In this document: positions 46,166-58,911 of the stretch, piece by piece
How the letters are laid out: every line of letters begins with the position of its first letter
Position numbering within the stretch: position 1 is the first letter of the stretch
Origin: Aristolochia californica
Lineage: Eukaryota; Streptophyta; Magnoliopsida; Piperales; Aristolochiaceae
DNA: 64,000 nucleotides
Direction: 5' to 3'
NCBI GenBank assembly: GCA_029961685.1
Contig: JARWKL010000012.1
Span: forward strand, 8,711,955 to 8,775,954
Program-made: the position numbers and the translations under genes
The notes under the pieces: generated by a model
Database searches by the model: none
What the model saw: only the letters and a program-made list of their open reading frames with translations
What the model was told of the DNA's origin: nothing

Positions 46166-46852
46166 CTAAAATATTTTTTGGTTTTCTTTTTGGACTTGGA
46201 ACAAAAGTACCAATAAAATAAAAAAAAAAGTATGACTTTTTTTCCTTTATGAAGCTCTTGCAATACATGGGTTTTTAATTCATTGTTTCTCTATATTTAT
46301 TTGGAACGAAAGTATCTTGAAGAAGCAAAAACAAAATATGATAGTATTTATTCTTTTTTTATTTCACTTGGAGAGAAAGTACCAAAAAAAAAAAGATAAT
46401 ATTATTATTATTATTTTGCACTTGGAACAAAAGTACTCAAATAAGCGAAAAAAAGGATGACTTAGTTTTGCTTTATTAAGCTCTCCCAATGTAGGGGGCA
46501 ACATTTTTTTTTTTTTCTGTTTGCACTTGGAACGCAAAAAGTATTAATATATATATATATTTTTCTTTTTTCACTTGGAGGAAAAGAAACAACAGAAGCA
46601 AAAAAATAATAAAAAAATAATAAAAAAATAAAGTATGACTTTGTTTTTGTTTATTGAGCATTCGTAATGTAACAGGCAACATTCATTATTTTTCTATTCA
46701 CACTTGAAACTAAAGTACACCAAATAAGCAAGAAAAAAAGGTTGACTATGTTTTGGTTTTTTAAGCTCTCGCAATCCAAGGGGTAATTTTTTTTGTTTTT
46801 CTATTTGCACTTGGAATGAAAGTACCACGAAGAAGCAAAAATAGAAAGAATG
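45440..46852 (+). repeat. Two-module satellite array, segment 1
   Basis: Head-to-tail units with a common box CACTTGGAACGAAAGTACCA, a purine box AGAAGAAGCAAAAAAAGTA and an AT box ATATTTATTGTTTTTCTTTT. Short units are about 65 bp. Long units carry about 41 extra bases between the purine and AT boxes (TTTATTAAGCTCTCGCAATG, then CAAGGGGCA). Units are diverged but the order of boxes is constant. All five segments total about 6.1 kb, roughly 70 units estimated from length. Open frames in the array are lysine- or phenylalanine-rich artefacts. An (AT)n tract lies at 46117-46160. Confidence 0.9.
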
Positions 46853-49185
46853 TGTTGGAAGATAAGGCCAAAACCCACACCACCAAGGAAGACTCACATA
46901 TCTAAGAGTATTATAAGATGGGCCACATGACCAAAGAAGACCCACAAGATGGGCCCAAACACATAAGAAGTAGGACCCACAATGATTACCATGAGCTGGC
47001 ATCCTTACCACATCAGTTGGAAGATAAAGAAAGACTCACAAAAGTATCTTTATCATATGGTTACATCCAAGAAGAGTTTTAGTTTGAGTTATGTTTGTCC
47101 TTTTTCTATATTGAGTTATTTAATTATGATAGGACTTATCTTTAAGTATTAGAGTTTGAGAGTAATTGGGACAATGGTAGTTTTATTATAATTGGACTCT
47201 ACTACCTTCCTCTATTATAAATAAAGGTTCATGTACTCTAATTATGATAAGTTAAACAAGTCAGAGAAGTATTTCTCTTTTCCATAAATTCAACATGGTA
47301 TCAGAGCAGGTTGTGTGATTTGACTTGGTCAACCCACAGAGATAATGAGATCCTTTTCCCTAAACCCTAATCCCTAAGTCTAGGTTCATAGTTATATTTT
47401 TCAGTCCCTACACCCGTAGTTTTCTTTGCATTTTTAACCTCTATAATGAGTTTTTTTATATTGCAAATTAGATATTGACGGAAATATATTTGAGTCTAAT
47501 TTCTAAGGAAAAATGATTTTTTTCAATCGGAGTTATTTACAGAGAGATATCGATATTTGAATGAGTGAAGGTTAGATTGCAAAAAGGTTCGAGCAGTAGC
47601 AGAAAGCTTCAGATTCTGAGGTATTTTTTGCTATCAAGAACTATACTTTATATGGAGAATTATATATCAAAAGAAAGATTTGTAAGTCTATTTTCTTATC
47701 TATTCAACACATTCTTTTATGATTTTTTTATAAGGAGATATTGATATTGGAAGAGTCAATGGTTATTCTAGAAAAAAAGGAGAAATCGTACATAGTTCAT
47801 CCAGATGATAGAGACCAAAATCTATATTTAAAGAAATATTTGCATTGGAAGAATCAAAGGTCATCCTGGTATTCTATTGTATTGAAAAATCCGAATTTAT
47901 GCTCATTGTTTTGAGTCACTTTTTGAGTTGATATATCAGGAAAATATCTCACTTCTCCCTAGTTTGAGGGCTTATTTATACGTCTCTGTTATTTGGGCTT
48001 ATTGCAACATCAATGATATTTGGTTAAAGTTGGGGTCACTGCTATTAAATCCCAGCTTGAGGGGGGAGAAGTAGAAGAAGTACAAGAAAAAAGTATTTTA
48101 TTTCATATGTTGTGGATAAGTTTATGTGACCAAAATATTCAAGAAAGGGGGAGTACAAAAGATGATGCTTGTGAATCTAAGAAGAAATTTTTATATCGGA
48201 TTATTTCATGGGTTCTTTTACAAAGTTTATTATTTGGTTCGTGTTATATGTGCTGGAAGATGGTCATGTTATATACAGTTGCTGCTATTATGTCTCTTTG
48301 GGGAAATTATTATTGAAGAAGAGGTGGCTTCATATCATCATTTACTTTACCCCGTAAAAAAATATCACGGTTGGAAAACCATGACAGAGGATACCCTATA
48401 AAAAAATATCATGATTGGGAAACCAAGATGGGCCCTGTAAAAAAATATCACGGTTGGGAAACCATGACGGAGGATACGCTGTCAAAAAATATCACGGTTG
48501 GGAAACCATGATAGGCCCTGTAAAAAAATATCACGGTTGGGAAACCATGACGGATGAACTTATTATTACATTTATGTTATACCCCCCTGAATTGGCCAAC
48601 TGGGCCTCATGGAAGAGAGCACCAATGTGAGGGGGAGTGTTAGAAGAAGGGATGACTGCCATTTTATACAAAAAGATTCTATATGTCATTTGCAGCAAGC
48701 TGGGAGTTCATGATGTTCTCTCACCCCTAGTTTGAGGGGGAATGTTGGAAGATAAGGCCCAAGCCCACACGACCAAGGAAGACCCACATATCTAAGAGTA
48801 TTATAAGATGGGTTACACGACCAAAGAAGTCCCACAAGATGGGCCCAAGTACATAAGAAGTTGGACCCACAATGATTACCATGAGCTGGCATCCTTACCA
48901 CATCAGTTGGAAGATCAAGAAGGACTCATAAAAGTATCTTTATCTTATGGTTATGTCCAAGAAGAGTTTTAGTTTGAGTTATGTTTGTCCTTTATCTATA
49001 TTAAGTTATTTAATTATGCTAGGACTTATCTTTAAGTGTTTGAGTTTGGGTGTAATTGGGACAATGATACTTTTATTGTAATTGGACTCTACTACCTTCC
49101 TCTATTATAAATAGAGGTTCATGTACTCTGATGATGATAAGTTAAACAAGTCAGTGAAGTATTTATCTTTTCCATAAATTCAACA
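46853..49185 (+). mobile_element. Complete non-autonomous Copia-like element F2
   Basis: 5' LTR 46853-47295 and 3' LTR 48743-49185, each 443 bp and roughly 90% alike by eye, so the insertion is not recent. Primer site TGGTATCAGAGC at 47296-47307; polypurine tract TAGTTTGAGGGGGAA, about 48728-48742. The 1.4-kb interior has no gag or pol. It interrupts the satellite array inside a unit. Flanking five bases (GAATG / AAATA) do not match well. Confidence 0.9.
48355..48557 (+). repeat. Tandem hairpin units in element F2
   Basis: Five units of 38-45 bases, each with an A run, ATATCACGGTTGGGAAACC and ATGA. TCACGGTT and AACCATGA pair around a GGGA (one unit GGAA) loop; one unit is degenerate. Spacer sequences alternate between CAGAGGATACCCT-like and GGGCCCTGT-like. 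Confidence 0.88.
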
Positions 49186-51219
49186 AAATATACAATAATA
49201 TTTATTGTTTTTCTTCTTGAACTTGGAGAGAAAGTACCAACATAAGCAACAAAAAAAAAGTATGACTTTGTTTTGCATTATTAAGTTCTCACAATGCAAG
49301 GGGCAATTTTTATAATTTTTCTTTTTGCACTTGGAACGAAAGTACCAATTTGAAGAAAAAAAAAAAAAGTAAGACAATATTTTTTATTTTTTTAGCACCT
49401 AGAACTAAAGTACCAAGAAGAACCAAAAAAAGAAAAAAATTACCATAATATTTATTTATTTATTTTTTTCACTTGGAGAGAAAGTACTAACAGAATAAAA
49501 AAGAATGTATGACTTTGTTTTGCTTTATTAAGCTCTCGCAATGCAAAGGACAATATTTATTTATTTTTGTTTGCTTTAGGAATGAAAGTACCAAGGAGAA
49601 TAAAAACAAGTACGATAATATTTATTATTTTTCTTTTTTCAATTGGAGAGAATGTGCCAATAGAAGAAAAAAAAATTACAACTTGGTTTGGCTTTATTAA
49701 GCTCTTGCAATGCATGGGGAAATTTTTTTTATTTTTCTTTTTTCACTAGGAGCGAAATTACCAAGAAGAACCAAAAAAAAATAAAAAAAAATTAGAACAA
49801 TATTTATTGAATTTCTGTTTGCTTGTCAACTAAAGTACCAAGAAGAAGAAAACAATTTACACCAATATTTATTGTTTTCTATTTGAACTAGGAAAGAAAG
49901 TACCAATAGAATAAAAAAAAAGTATGACTTTTTCTTTCTTTATTAAGCTCTCGCAATGCAAGGGGCAATATTTAATATTTTTCTTGTTGCACTTGGAACG
50001 AATGTACCACGAAGAAGCCAAATAAAGTACGTCAATATTTATCATTCTTTTTTGCTCTTGGAGAGAAAGTACCATTAGAAGAAAAAAAAGACTTTTTTTT
50101 TGCTTTATGAAGCTCTCACAATTCTAGGGATAATATTTATTATTTTTCATTTTGCACTTGGAATGAATGTACCAAGAAGAAACCAAAAAAAAAAAAAAAA
50201 AAGAAAAAACAAAAACAAAATAGTATGAGAATAGTTTTTTTGTCTTTTTGTACTTGGAGAGAAAGTATCAACAGAAGTGAAAAAAAGGAAGTACGACTTT
50301 GTTTTGCTTTATTAAGCTCTCACAATGCAAGGGGTAATATTTATTGTTTTTTGTTTTGCACTTGGAACAAAAGAACCAAGATGAGGAAAAAAAAATATTT
50401 ATTGGTTTTATTTTTTTTACTTGGAACGAAAGTACCAAGAAGAAGCAAAAAAAATGACAATATTTATTATTTTTTGATTTTCACTAAGATTGAATTTCAC
50501 TAAGATTGAAAGTACGAAGAAGAAGCAAAAAAAAAATACAACAATTTTTATTGTTTTTCTTTTTGAACTTGAAGAGAAAGTACCACATAAGCCAAAAAAA
50601 AAGAGGACGACTTTGTTTTGCTTTATCAAGCTCTCACAATGCAAGAGGCAATATTTATGCACTTGGAATGAATGTACCAACAAGAAGGAAAAAAGGACAA
50701 GAATAGTTAATGTTTTCATTATGCACTTGGAGAGAAAGTACCAACCAAAGCAAAAAAAAAGTACGACTTTTTTTTGCTTTATAAAGCTCTCGCAGTGCAA
50801 GGGGCAATATTTTTTGTTTTTATTTTTTGCAATTTGAGCAAGGTACCAAGAAGAAACAAAAAAAAGTAGGACTTTGTTTTGCTTTATTAAGCTCTTGCAA
50901 TGCAAGGGGCAATTTTTTTTTTTTTTTTTTTTTTGCACTTGGAAAGAAAGTACCAAGTTGAAGAAAAAAAAGTACGAGAATATTTATTTCTTTCTTTTAG
51001 CACTAGGAACAAAAGTACCAAGAAGTAGCAAAAAAAAAAAGTATGACAATATTTATTTATTTTTATTTTTCACTTGGACAGAAAGTACCAACAAAAGCAA
51101 AAAAAAGAATGTACAACTTCATTTTGCTTTATTAAGCTCTCAATGCAAATGGTGATATTTAATATTTTTTGTTTGCACAAGTAACAAAAGTACCAAGAAG
51201 GAAAAAAAATCAATAATAT
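49186..51219 (+). repeat. Satellite array, segment 2
   Basis: Same units as segment 1, the longest uninterrupted stretch (about 2.0 kb), with short and long units irregularly mixed. Confidence 0.9.
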
Positions 51220-52487
51220 TGGTGTGCTGTCGCGGGCAACCAAAAATAAAACCTATACTCCTGAAAATATATGTAGTAGTGCGAGTAAGGATCGATCCCA
51301 CGAAGAGTGATTAGTCTACTTTTATGTTCCGTGAACAAGTATGGGGGGCTTTGAGTATAACGAAAACACTTTAATAAAAACAACTTAGAAACAATTCAAA
51401 TTAAAAGAATCAAAATCAATCAAGAGAACAAACCTTGGTCTTAAGTCAACATCCACCATCGGAATTTCACTACTAATCATCGATGCAAGCATATGTCAAT
51501 TCACACTTGAATATTCACTGTTGGATCTATCTTCATATCTCTCCTTTCGTAGTTAATTAGAAAACAAGCGATCCAATTAACCCTAACTACTAAACAACCC
51601 AAGACAAGCGCTAAAGGTCTAATCTAGTAGTAACCTTAAGAATTAGAGAGATCGATGAAGTTAAACAACACAAGTACAAGCGGCTGCATTTAATTTAGTC
51701 CAGCGTTCTTCTCAAGATCTAATAATTCCTGACATAACAAATCATCAAATCTCGGTTGTTTCATAGGTTAGAGAGATCAAACAATTACGGATTTGACTTC
51801 TAACCTAGCAGTAGATTGCAACGAGTAATAAACTAGTAGGCCTCCTAGGGATTAAACCAGACAATCATGAACGAAAATTTCAGAAGAACACCAGATACTC
51901 AAAACATAAATTGAATGATGAAAATAAATCAGATCTCACAGTTGTATTGATACTGAGGCTTCAGTTTCCTTGGACCAAGTCTGAAAGTTTAGCCACACAG
52001 GGCCATGAAGAAATTTGAAGGAAAAAACTAGAGAAAATAGAGAGGAGAAGCTGGAGAAGTGAAAATAAGGTTTGGGGCACCGAACTCCATTTCTCCTTTT
52101 ATTCCCCTTCTTTCTTCCGGTTTAGGGTTTTTCTTTTCATGCATCCGGTTTGGGTTAGAGTGCACGTGCCAGGACTACAAGCCCGGTTTAGACCAAGATG
52201 CAGCCAGTATTTCTCAAAACACAAAACATTAAAGTTGTAGAAAGTTTTCTTGGAATTCCATAGCATCATGAATCATCTCCATCAGTGCTCGGACGAGAGA
52301 GTTATTCCCAAAATTACGCAGAAATGTTGAAACTGTCCAGAATCGCCCAATTAACTTCGTTTTGCACTTAATGCTTTCATTTGCATCCTAAATCAAAATA
52401 TAAGAATAATGAATATATTTAGGCACCAAATAATTATAAAATCCTAAGAATTAAGGGATAATAATATGACATTTTGCATTCTCATCA

Positions 52488-53979
52488 AATTCCCCCACAC
52501 TTAGCTTTTCTCGTCCTCGAGCAACAATCAAAGTCACTTTCCCCAAAATACAAAGGTTGTAACGCCATCAACAAAAAACAACTAAGCTCTTCAAAAATCA
52601 TAACATTTCATGAACAAAAATTCTTAAACAACTTACAATTACTTAGTAAGAATTTTCATTCAAAGATGGAGTAAACTAAATAAGTAGACCTTCACAGAAA
52701 TAAACACTTGACTCTCATGTGTTTGAAGGGTATGTGTTTCTCTCAAATTCATTCCAATGAAAATGATCTACCATAGGCTTGCATATCTTCTCATTCTCCA
52801 CCACTCAGATCACATGCATAACACAAATCATATGGACTTTTCAAGGGTTGTAATGGGGTTTAGGATCAAGGTGGGAAATATTTGGGAATGTAGCTCAAAA
52901 GCCATCGAAACTAGTGGAGCAAAATTGAATAAACTCAAACTCGAATATATTAGACATGTAAAACCAATCACTCCACTCAACATCTTCTTCAATTTGTATC
53001 TATCTTGTATAAATAGACCCCTTTCTTGGAATTTTAGGAAGAATTATGAACACGAACAATGTGTAACTTTAAAAGCCATTCCCTACATCACTTCTTTTCA
53101 TCTTTTCTTTTTCTCTTCACTTTTTTTTTTACTAACAATGAAACTCCTGAATTGAGGATGAAAACATGTTCCATTTCACTAGTCATTGCCATACCACAAA
53201 TCCAGACACCCCCACAGTTATTTCTTGCACACCCATCCGAACCATAATGATGAACAATGATCCACTAGCTCTACGGCTTGGGTAAAGGTTTTTCTTTTTT
53301 CTTTTGGTTTAAAGCTTGTAACGTGGGTTCACAAAAAAAAAACCCAATAAATCTCTAAGGGGTTCAACAAAAGGAAAAAAATAATTACAAGGTAGGCTAT
53401 TTGGCTTATGTAGATTATAACAAAGATGGCCTTAATCATGTTCATGCATACATGTGTCAATGTGACCTCAAAGAGAATCAAGGCAAGTTCTAGAGAAACA
53501 AATCCATGGAAGATTATCTCTCATGAAAGAAAATAGTGAGACTGATATGGATGTGTCAGTCTAAAAGCTCAAAATCTCACTGGCTTTTGTCTACCAAATT
53601 TAGTCACTACCATCCTCAAAGAAAATAACTAGACTAATTCATTCTCAGTTGGAAGATTACTTATTCAATCATGTTATGAATCTTTCAAGAGCCTAATTTA
53701 ATCTTGCTCATGACATACATAACCAAAAATCATTAAAAACCACAAAAACAAAGAAATGTCTTTTCGGATTTTTTTTAAACAGAATTGGAACACAACCTAA
53801 ATCCCCTCCCCCACACTTAGAACTTACATTGTCTCAAATGTAAGGAAAAATATAAAGAGAAGGAACAAATAACCAAAATATAAATTCGAAAATAAAGAGA
53901 AAAAGGAACGAACTCCCCTTGGGTTGCCTCCCAAACATTGCCTTTTTTTATTGTCATTGGCTCGACTCAATGCTTCCAT
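52488..53979 (-). other. 3' untranslated part of the Tat-like element
   Basis: Non-coding on the element strand except for short frames; a plus-strand frame at 52757-53155 is not meaningful. The length is normal for these elements. Confidence 0.55.
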
Positions 53980-55557
53980 AATTATGGGTCATCCCACACA
54001 TAGTATTTGGCATCACTCTTGACCTTATCTCTTTGAGCCCTAGACAAACTGGAAGGTAACATATTAATAACCAAATAATTTCAAATATTCGCATACCAAG
54101 GTAATGTCACACTCGTGGCGAGCAATTGCTCATCAGGGAACGTTTCCTACAAATGAAGTTCATCCTGCACATGCTTTTCTTCTTACAGTGCACTAAGTTT
54201 ATTGAAGATGATTACTAGTAACATTCCTCCATCTCCAAGGAACACGTACTTGAGGTGACTGTGGATAGGCTTCAAATCTGGAGTGGGAGCCTGCAAAATA
54301 GAGGGTAAAGGCCTCTCATTAGAAACTGGTAACGCAATATAAAAAATGTTATCTGACTATTGTAACTGTGGAATATCATTCAACGCTGCAACAGTTTCTT
54401 GAAAATCAGAACTCAAGGCTAACTCCTCATTATCTTTCTCAAGATGCTTACTAATGGCAACTTTCATTTCATCTTTTCTATCAAGTTCAAAAATTTCCTG
54501 TGCAAAAGAATCAACCACATCAATAGAATAAACATGATTATCATCACCAGGATTTTTATGGCATCATAAATATCAAACTTAACAATTTCACATCTATCTT
54601 AGTCTTGGATGTCTTTATGAATGGTTTTCCTAACAAACTAGGAGTAGTTTGGTCACCCTTTTCCATATCAAGCACATAGAAATCAATAGGAAAAATCAAA
54701 TCATTAACTTGCATAAGAACATCCTCAACTACACCCTTAGGATAGGCATTGGATCTATCAGCCAATTGAATCACAACACCAATTTTATTCAAAGGTCCAA
54801 GTTTCAAAGAAGCATATATAGAATATGGCATGACATTAATCGAAGCTCCTAAATCTATCATGACCTTCTCAAATTTGATGTTACCTAACGTACAAGGAAT
54901 AGTAAACATACTTGGATCTTTGCAAATTACAGAGAGTTTTCTTTGAATAATTGCGGATACATTCTCTCGTACTCTCACCTTCTCACATCCTTTAAGTTTT
55001 TGTTTCCTTTTAATTTTGTGCACAGTTCTTTCAAGAATTTAGCATAATGAGGCACTTGTTTAATAGCATCTAAAAATGGAATATTTTCCTCACATCTACG
55101 AAAAGTCTCATATAAATCTTTATTTTGCTTATATTTTCTAGAATCTGCTAAAGCCTGATGAAAAGGAGGAACTCGTTTATAATCAGAAAGAGGTGGAAAA
55201 CTTACGCTTAGGTACGTCATCATCATTGGGAACATTCCTGTTTGCAACGACTTTTTTCTCCTTTTCTTGCTTCGACGATGCAGGGGTTGCCTTTATCAGA
55301 ATCTCAACCTCTTTACCACTATCCAAAAAGATTGCACTTGCTTTTTCTCTTGGATTTACTACTGTTTGAGAGGGTAATTTCCCTGAACTTTGTGCCTCTA
55401 ACCGACTAATTGCGATTGCCATCTGACCCATTTGATTGTCCAAAATTTGAATATTGGCCCTTGTCTCCTGTTGAAATTGCGAATTATTAGTGGCAAGAGA
55501 TTTAACAATATATTCTAAAGACATACCAGAATTGGAAGTTTGGCCCTGTTGTTGCAA
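53980..55557 (-). pseudogene. Gag C-terminus and protease of the Tat-like element
   Basis: The minus strand from 55557 reads a gag C-terminal region (FQQETRANIQILDNQMGQMA, then FPPLSDYKRVPPFHQALADS, IPFLDAIKQVPHYAKFLKEL), then the protease (55023-54556: IPCTLGNIKFEKVMIDLGAS, where the catalytic DSG/DLGAS pattern is DLGAS, and SLLGKPFIKTSKTKIDV). After this, short decayed pieces resemble the start of RT (LKPIHSHLKYVFLGD) and the region before integrase (WYANI, YYVWDDP), so most of RT and RNase H is deleted. A frameshift separates gag and protease near 55020-55180. Confidence 0.82.
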
Positions 55558-55559
55558 AA

Positions 55560-56747
55560 AAAACATGATTTTGGTTTGGATTATTAAGATCTCGCAATGC
55601 AAGTGGTAATATGTATCATTTTTCTTTTTGCACTTGGAATGAATGTATTAAGAAGAAGCAAAAAAAAAAAAAAAAAAAATGACAATATTTATTGTTTTTC
55701 TTTTTGCACTTGGAGAGAAAGTACCAACAAGAAAAAGAAGAACGACTTTGTTTTACTTTATTAAGCTCTCGCAATGCTAGGGGCAATATTTTTTGTTTTT
55801 TTTTTGCATTTGAAACAAATGAACCAAGAAAAAAAATAAAAAATAAAAAAATCTATGACTTTGTTTTGCTTTACTAAGCTCTCGCAAGGCAAGACACAAT
55901 ATTTTTTTTATTTTTTTGTTTGCACTTGGAACGAAAGTACCAAGAACATGCAAAAAAAAGTATGACAATTTTTATTTGTTTTATTTTTGCACTTGGAATA
56001 AAACTTCCAAGAAGATGCAAAAAAAAAAAAAAAAGTATGATAATATGTTTTATTGTTCTGTTCGCACTTGGAACATAAGTACCAAGAACCAAAAAAAGTA
56101 AAAAATAAAAATAGAATGGCAATATTTATTGGTTTTCTTTTTGCACTGGGAATGAAAGTACCATGGAGAAGCAATACAAAAGTACAACAATATTTTTTGG
56201 TTCTTTGTTAGCACTTGGAAAGAAAGTACAAACAAGAAGCCAAAAAAAATGTATAACAATATTTTTTTCTTTTTGCACTTGGAGAGAAAGTACCAACAAA
56301 AGCAAAAGAAGTACAATTTTGTTTTGCATTACTAAGCTCTCGCAATGCACGGGGGAATATTTATTGTTTTTCTTTTTGTGCATGGAACTAATGTGCCAAG
56401 AAGTTGCACAAAACACAAGTATGACAAATTTTATTGTTTTTATTTTTGTACTTGGAGAGAAAGTACGAAAAAAAGCAAAAAAAAGCACAACTTTGTTTTA
56501 CTTTATTAAGCTCTCGTAATGCAATGGGCATTATTTATTGTTTTTTTTTTTTTGCACTTGGAGAGAAAGTACCAAAAGAAGCAAAAAAAAAAAAAAAATG
56601 AAGTTCAACTTTGATTCACTTTATTAAGCTCTGGCAATGCAAGGGAAAATATATTTATTGTTTTTTTGTTTGCACTTGGAATGAATGAACCTAGAAGAAG
56701 CAAAAACAATGTACCTCAATATTTATTGTTTTACTTTATGCACATGG
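55560..56747 (+). repeat. Satellite array, segment 3
   Basis: Short and long units as in segment 1, ending at the solo LTR that starts at 56748. Confidence 0.9.
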
Positions 56748-57518
56748 TGTTATGGACTCAATAACACTGAGTAATCTACTTTACTTTTATTATTTATGTT
56801 GCTTTTAATTTTGAATTTTATGGATTTGTAATAAGACTTAAGGTAGAATTGGGTTTTATAACCCTAACCTATGTTGATGCTAATAACCCTATTTAAGGGG
56901 TAAGGATGGAGAAATAAAGCAAATTCGGATTTAGATTAAAATAGAGTAATTAGGTTCTTGCTAGGTTCCCTATCCTAGGGTTCTTGGCATGAACTATCCT
57001 TGGTGGTTTGCTGCATCCATTGGGGGGGTCTTTGAGGAGATCGTGGAAGAAAAAGGAAGAGGAATCATCCTTCTCTTCCAAGCTGCAATAGTTATCCATC
57101 TCTTCCACGAACCAACAGTGAGGGAAGGAGGTTTTGCGTGAGCCTTAGCATCAAGAAAGAGGTTTTCAAGTTGCTGATTGAAGGAGGTCTTCAAGAAGTA
57201 TTTTTATCTATCTTTTCCGAGTTTAGAAGAGCTATAGACCGTCTTCTTTACGTACAACATTGGTAGTTGCATGAATTCAGAAACCCTACTCATTGACCTG
57301 AGGTATAAAGTGGGGTTTCATAATTGAATCCTTAAACAGTCTCTTGATTGATTTGGTGCATCTATAATTGAAAAAGAGGAAACTCCTTTTCAATTATAAC
57401 GTGTGAGGGAAGTAAAAGAGAGTTTCTTTTCACAAAAACGTGTTAAGAAACCCTCTAACAATGCTGGATCCTTATTTAACTCGCCGAGTTACTAGATCCA
57501 TGGCTAGGGACCATAACA
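56748..57518 (+). mobile_element. Solo LTR (family A-like), TSD CATGG
   Basis: 771 bp, TGTTATGGACTCAAT...GGGACCATAACA, with CCCTATTTAAGGGG (promoter region, about 56890) and the terminal ACTAGATCCATGGCTAGGGA stretch typical of this LTR group. CATGG is at 56743-56747 and 57519-57523. It is inserted in a satellite unit. Confidence 0.92.
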
Positions 57519-58911
57519 CATGGAGATAAATTACCAACAGAAACAAAAAAAAATACGACATTGTTTTACTTTATTAAGCTCTCGCAATGCATGGGAAAAT
57601 ATTCATTATTTTTTTTTTTCATTTTGAAAAAAATTACCAAGAAGAAGCAAAAGAAATAATGTATGACAATATTTATTGTTTTTCTGTTTCCACTTGGAAT
57701 GAAATAAGAGAAGAAGCAAAAAAATTATGACAATATTTATTTGTTTTCTTTATGCACTTTGAATGAAAGTACCAAGAAGAAGCAAAAAAAAACTATGACT
57801 TTGTTTTACTTTATTACGATCTGGCAATGGAAGGGGTAATATTTAATATTTTTCTTTTTGCATTTGGAATGAAAGTACGACATCATTAAGAAAAAAATGT
57901 ATGAAAAAATTTATTTGTCTTCTTTTTGCACTCGGAAAGAAAATTTCAAGAAGATGCAACAAAAAAAAAAAAATAGAATGTCAATATTTATTGTTATTCT
58001 TTTTGTATTTTGAACAAAAGTACCAAGAAGAAAAAAAAAGTACGATAATATTTATTGGTATTCTTTTTTCACTTGGAACAAAAGTCCCAAAAAGAAGCAA
58101 AAAAAAAGTATGACAATATTTATTTGTTTTCTATTTGCACTTGGAAAGAAAGTACCATGAAGAGTAAAAAAATAGTAGGACAATATTTATTATTATTATT
58201 TTCACTTGGAGTGAAAGTACCAATCGAAGAAAAACAAATGTACGACTTTATTTTTCTTTATTAAGCTCTCTCAAAGAAAATTGAAATATTTAATATTTTT
58301 TGTTTACACTTGGAGTGAAAGTACAAATGAGAAAAAAAATATATGACTTTGTTTTGCTTTATTAAGTGGTCGCAATGCTAGGGGAAATATTTATTTATTT
58401 ATTTTTACACAAGGAGCGAAAGTAACATGAAGAATCGAAAAAAAACGTTTGATAGTATTTTTTTTTCTTTTTGCAATTGGAACAAAAGTACTTAGAAGAA
58501 GCAAAAAAAAAGTAGGATAATATTTATTGGTTTTCTTTTTGCACTTGGAATGAAAGTACCTAGAAGAAGGAAAAAAATTACGAAAATATTTATGTTTTTC
58601 TGTTTGCACTTGGAAAGAAAGAACCAAGAAGAAGAAAAAAAAAGTATGACAAAATTTATAGTTTTTCTTTTTGCACATGGAGAGAAAGTATAAACAAAAG
58701 AAAAAACAAGTTTAACTTTATTTTGCTTTATTAAGTTCTCACATTGTAAGGCCAATATTTATTGTTTTTCTTTTTGCATTTGGAACGAAGGTATCAAGAA
58801 CAACAAAAAAAAAAGTAGAATTTTGTTTTTCTTTATTAAGCTCACACAATGCAAGGGGCAATATTTAATTTTTTTATGTTTGCACTTGGAATGAAAGTTC
58901 CAAGAAGATGT
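57519..58911 (+). repeat. Satellite array, segment 4
   Basis: Includes one copy of the CATGG duplication at its left end. Units as in segment 1. Confidence 0.9.

Larger units (their letters stand above)
51220..55559 (-). mobile_element. Tat/Athila-like Gypsy element, internally deleted
   Basis: 3' LTR 51220-52487 (minus strand TGATGAGAATGC ... CAGCACACCA, with the typical GTGGGATCGATCCTTACTCG stretch near its end). Polypurine tract AAGTGTGGGGGAATT read on the minus strand just right of 52487. The GGGAGGCAACCC signature of these elements is at about 53917-53930. Coding remnants lie at 53980-55557. There is no 5' LTR: the right end stops in gag at about 55559, where the satellite resumes. Confidence 0.82.

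Noticed and set aside
48686..48901. Small conserved ORF repeated in both F elements (also 46694-47011)
   Set aside because: It is antisense to the element and spans the LTR boundary, so its repetition merely reflects the duplicated LTR.
45554..51155. Many short open frames in the satellite
   Set aside because: They are lysine- or phenylalanine-rich translations of A- and T-runs, lie on both strands, and have no conserved start or domain.
45440..51219. Regularly spaced repeats resembling a CRISPR array
   Set aside because: There are no unique spacers of constant length; the whole unit repeats, the sequence is eukaryotic plant DNA and no cas genes are present. It is a satellite.
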